This document shows positions 63,063-64,000 of a stretch of 64,000 bases of DNA, piece after piece. The notes under the pieces were generated by a model. That model was not told the origin of the DNA and searched no databases. It saw only the letters and a list, made by a program, of their open reading frames with translations. Both the position numbers and the translations under genes were made by a program. Every line of letters begins with the position of its first letter. The stretch's first letter is position 1. This stretch comes from Haliea sp964022665 (GTDB lineage: Bacteria > Pseudomonadota > Gammaproteobacteria > Pseudomonadales > Halieaceae): NCBI GenBank assembly GCA_964022665.1, contig CAXIDF010000005.1, forward strand, positions 98,056 through 162,055, written 5' to 3'.

Positions 63063-63251
63063 GGGACAACGTGGGTTATCGCGGCGAGAACAGTCAGGCC
63101 ACAGCTTTCGTTTTCCATCATCGGAGGGGGCTTTACGGCGAGCACTGTTCGAGTCCCAATTTTTGCGCAGCAAAAATGGTCGAGTTGCGCAGCCGCCCGG
63201 AGATGATGGAAAACGAGTGGCCGTTCTCGCCGCGATAACCCACGGTGTCCC
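63063..63251 (-). repeat. 189-base palindromic element, copy 2
   Basis: Outer arms of 29 bases pair with one mismatch (63063-63091 with 63223-63251). GGCCAC/GTGGCC follows, then an inner 14-pair stem tcgttttccatcat/atgatggaaaacga (63108-63121 with 63203-63216), then the shared core (63138-63186). The arms and inner stem differ in sequence from copy 1. Confidence 0.88.
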
Positions 63252-63289
63252 GCCGCTACGAAGCTCCAAACCCGGCAGCCCGGCAGCTG

Positions 63290-64000
63290 CTACCAGGCAA
63301 TCCCGTAGTCATCCCCGTAGTCCGACGCACCACCCTGCATCACCCCATGCTCATGATCGAACCAGATCGCCGTGGTCGGGTTGTAGGTGCGCTCCACCAC
63401 CTCTACCGTGTACCCCATGCGCCCAAGCTCGGCGCGGGTAAACGGTGAAACCAGCGGTGTGACCTGCAGGCGTCCGGGTTCGGACTGGTGCGCGCCAAAC
63501 GAGCTCTGCATCTGGTAGCTGAGGATATTGTGCGCCTCCGCCGCCTGCTGCACGTTCATGTCGAACTCCACCATGTTGAGGAAGAACTGCAGCAGGTTCT
63601 GGTCCTGGGTGTCACCGCCCTGTACCGAAAAGGCCATCAGTGGTTTGCCATCCTGCAACGCCAGCGAAGGCGTCAGCGTGACTCTGGGGCGCTGGCCGGG
63701 CTGCACCACGTTGTAGGGGTTCAGGGCCTCATCCAGCACAAAGCTTTGCATACGCTGGCTCAAGCCAACGCCGGTGTTGCCGGCAATAAATGCGGGTATC
63801 CAGCCACCGGACGGGGTGACGGAAATCACCCAGCCTTCGGCATCCGCCGCCTGAATCGAGGTGGTGCCTGCCAGGAAGGCCTCGTCCGCCGTCATCACGC
63901 CGGCTTGCTGGAAGCTGTCAGCCCCCTCGGCATCGGCGGCAGGGGGTATCGGGGTCCACTGTTGACGCAGGGTCTCGAACGGGTTCTTACCGCGCTGGTG
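63290..64000 (-). CDS. ggt: Gamma-glutamyltransferase family protein, 5' end outside window
   Basis: An Ntn-hydrolase of the GGT family; 236 C-terminal residues are visible and the frame stays open to the window edge. GVMTADEAFLAGTTSIQAAD contains the threonine at which GGT precursors are cut and which becomes the nucleophile. QGGDTQDQNLLQFFLNMVEF and YDYGDDYGIAW-like C-terminal parts fit the family. It would hydrolyse gamma-glutamyl compounds such as glutathione, normally in the periplasm; the signal peptide, if any, is outside the window. Confidence 0.88.
   Translation of the reverse strand, partial: HQRGKNPFETLRQQWTPIPPAADAEGADSFQQAGVMTADEAFLAGTTSIQAADAEGWVISVTPSGGWIPAFIAGNTGVGLSQRMQSFVLDEALNPYNVVQPGQRPRVTLTPSLALQDGKPLMAFSVQGGDTQDQNLLQFFLNMVEFDMNVQQAAEAHNILSYQMQSSFGAHQSEPGRLQVTPLVSPFTRAELGRMGYTVEVVERTYNPTTAIWFDHEHGVMQGGASDYGDDYGIAW

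Larger units (their letters stand above)
62587..63289. other. Gene-free stretch with an inverted pair of large palindromic elements
   Basis: No gene is supported. Apart from the glyA terminator it is occupied by two copies of a palindromic element about 188 bases long (62677 and 63063) in opposite orientation. The roughly 200 bases between them show nothing recognisable. Confidence 0.6.

Overview
The window looks like a chromosome segment of a marine-type gammaproteobacterium. It carries the housekeeping runs rnr-rlmB, rpsF-rpsR-DUF2232-rplI-dnaB, radA, ettA and glyA-ugd, a TonB-dependent receptor, and several acyl-CoA catabolism genes. The GC-rich codon use of the core genes and the gene mix resemble the Halieaceae/Cellvibrionales, but that placement is inference; no rRNA gene is present to confirm it.

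Layout. (1) 1-9459: a plus-strand catabolic cluster made of a TonB-dependent receptor (cut by the window edge), a DUF1214-like exported protein, an MFS transporter, a molybdopterin oxidoreductase, a KstD/FrdA-type flavoprotein and a sarcosine-oxidase-type flavoprotein. The genes are tightly spaced or overlapping and look like one import-and-oxidation pathway for an unidentified small molecule. (2) 9509-34497: two tandem genomic islands inserted at the 3' end of a tRNA-Leu(CAG) gene. The tRNA-end repeat occurs three times (9509, 19627, 34475), and two unrelated tyrosine integrases diverge from the middle copy. Island A (9.5-19.6 kb) has a RepA-like helicase beside iteron-like repeats, a serine resolvase, a PD-(D/E)xK-like protein, a broken abortive-infection-type gene and an integrase with a decayed second copy. 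Island B (19.6-34.5 kb) is AT-richer. It carries BrnTA and HigBA modules and a string of Rhs C-terminal cassettes, each followed by a small membrane or lipoprotein gene. It also has IS debris, an intact IS3-family element sitting inside a recombinase gene, and a strongly structured gene-free stretch ending in a terminator just before the tRNA. (3) 34.7-64 kb: core chromosome with rnr, rlmB, a beta-oxidation cluster (thiolase, FadJ-like, two acyl-CoA dehydrogenases), the S6-S18-L9-DnaB operon, aidB, a TPR protein, a purple-acid-phosphatase-like lipoprotein, a primosome-like pair, radA, PilZ, ettA, an AstE-like/RloA-like/ugd operon, glyA, and a gamma-glutamyltransferase cut by the right edge.

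The most unusual content is threefold. First, the Rhs cassettes: at least three tips share a linker and a hydrophobic C-terminal half, and each is paired with a homologous three-helix membrane protein, suggesting an undescribed membrane-targeting toxin/immunity family. Second, two families of intergenic palindromic elements (91 nt and about 188 nt) have a conserved core but arms that differ completely between copies while staying complementary. Third, a candidate large structured RNA lies at 33.84-34.37 kb next to the attachment site.
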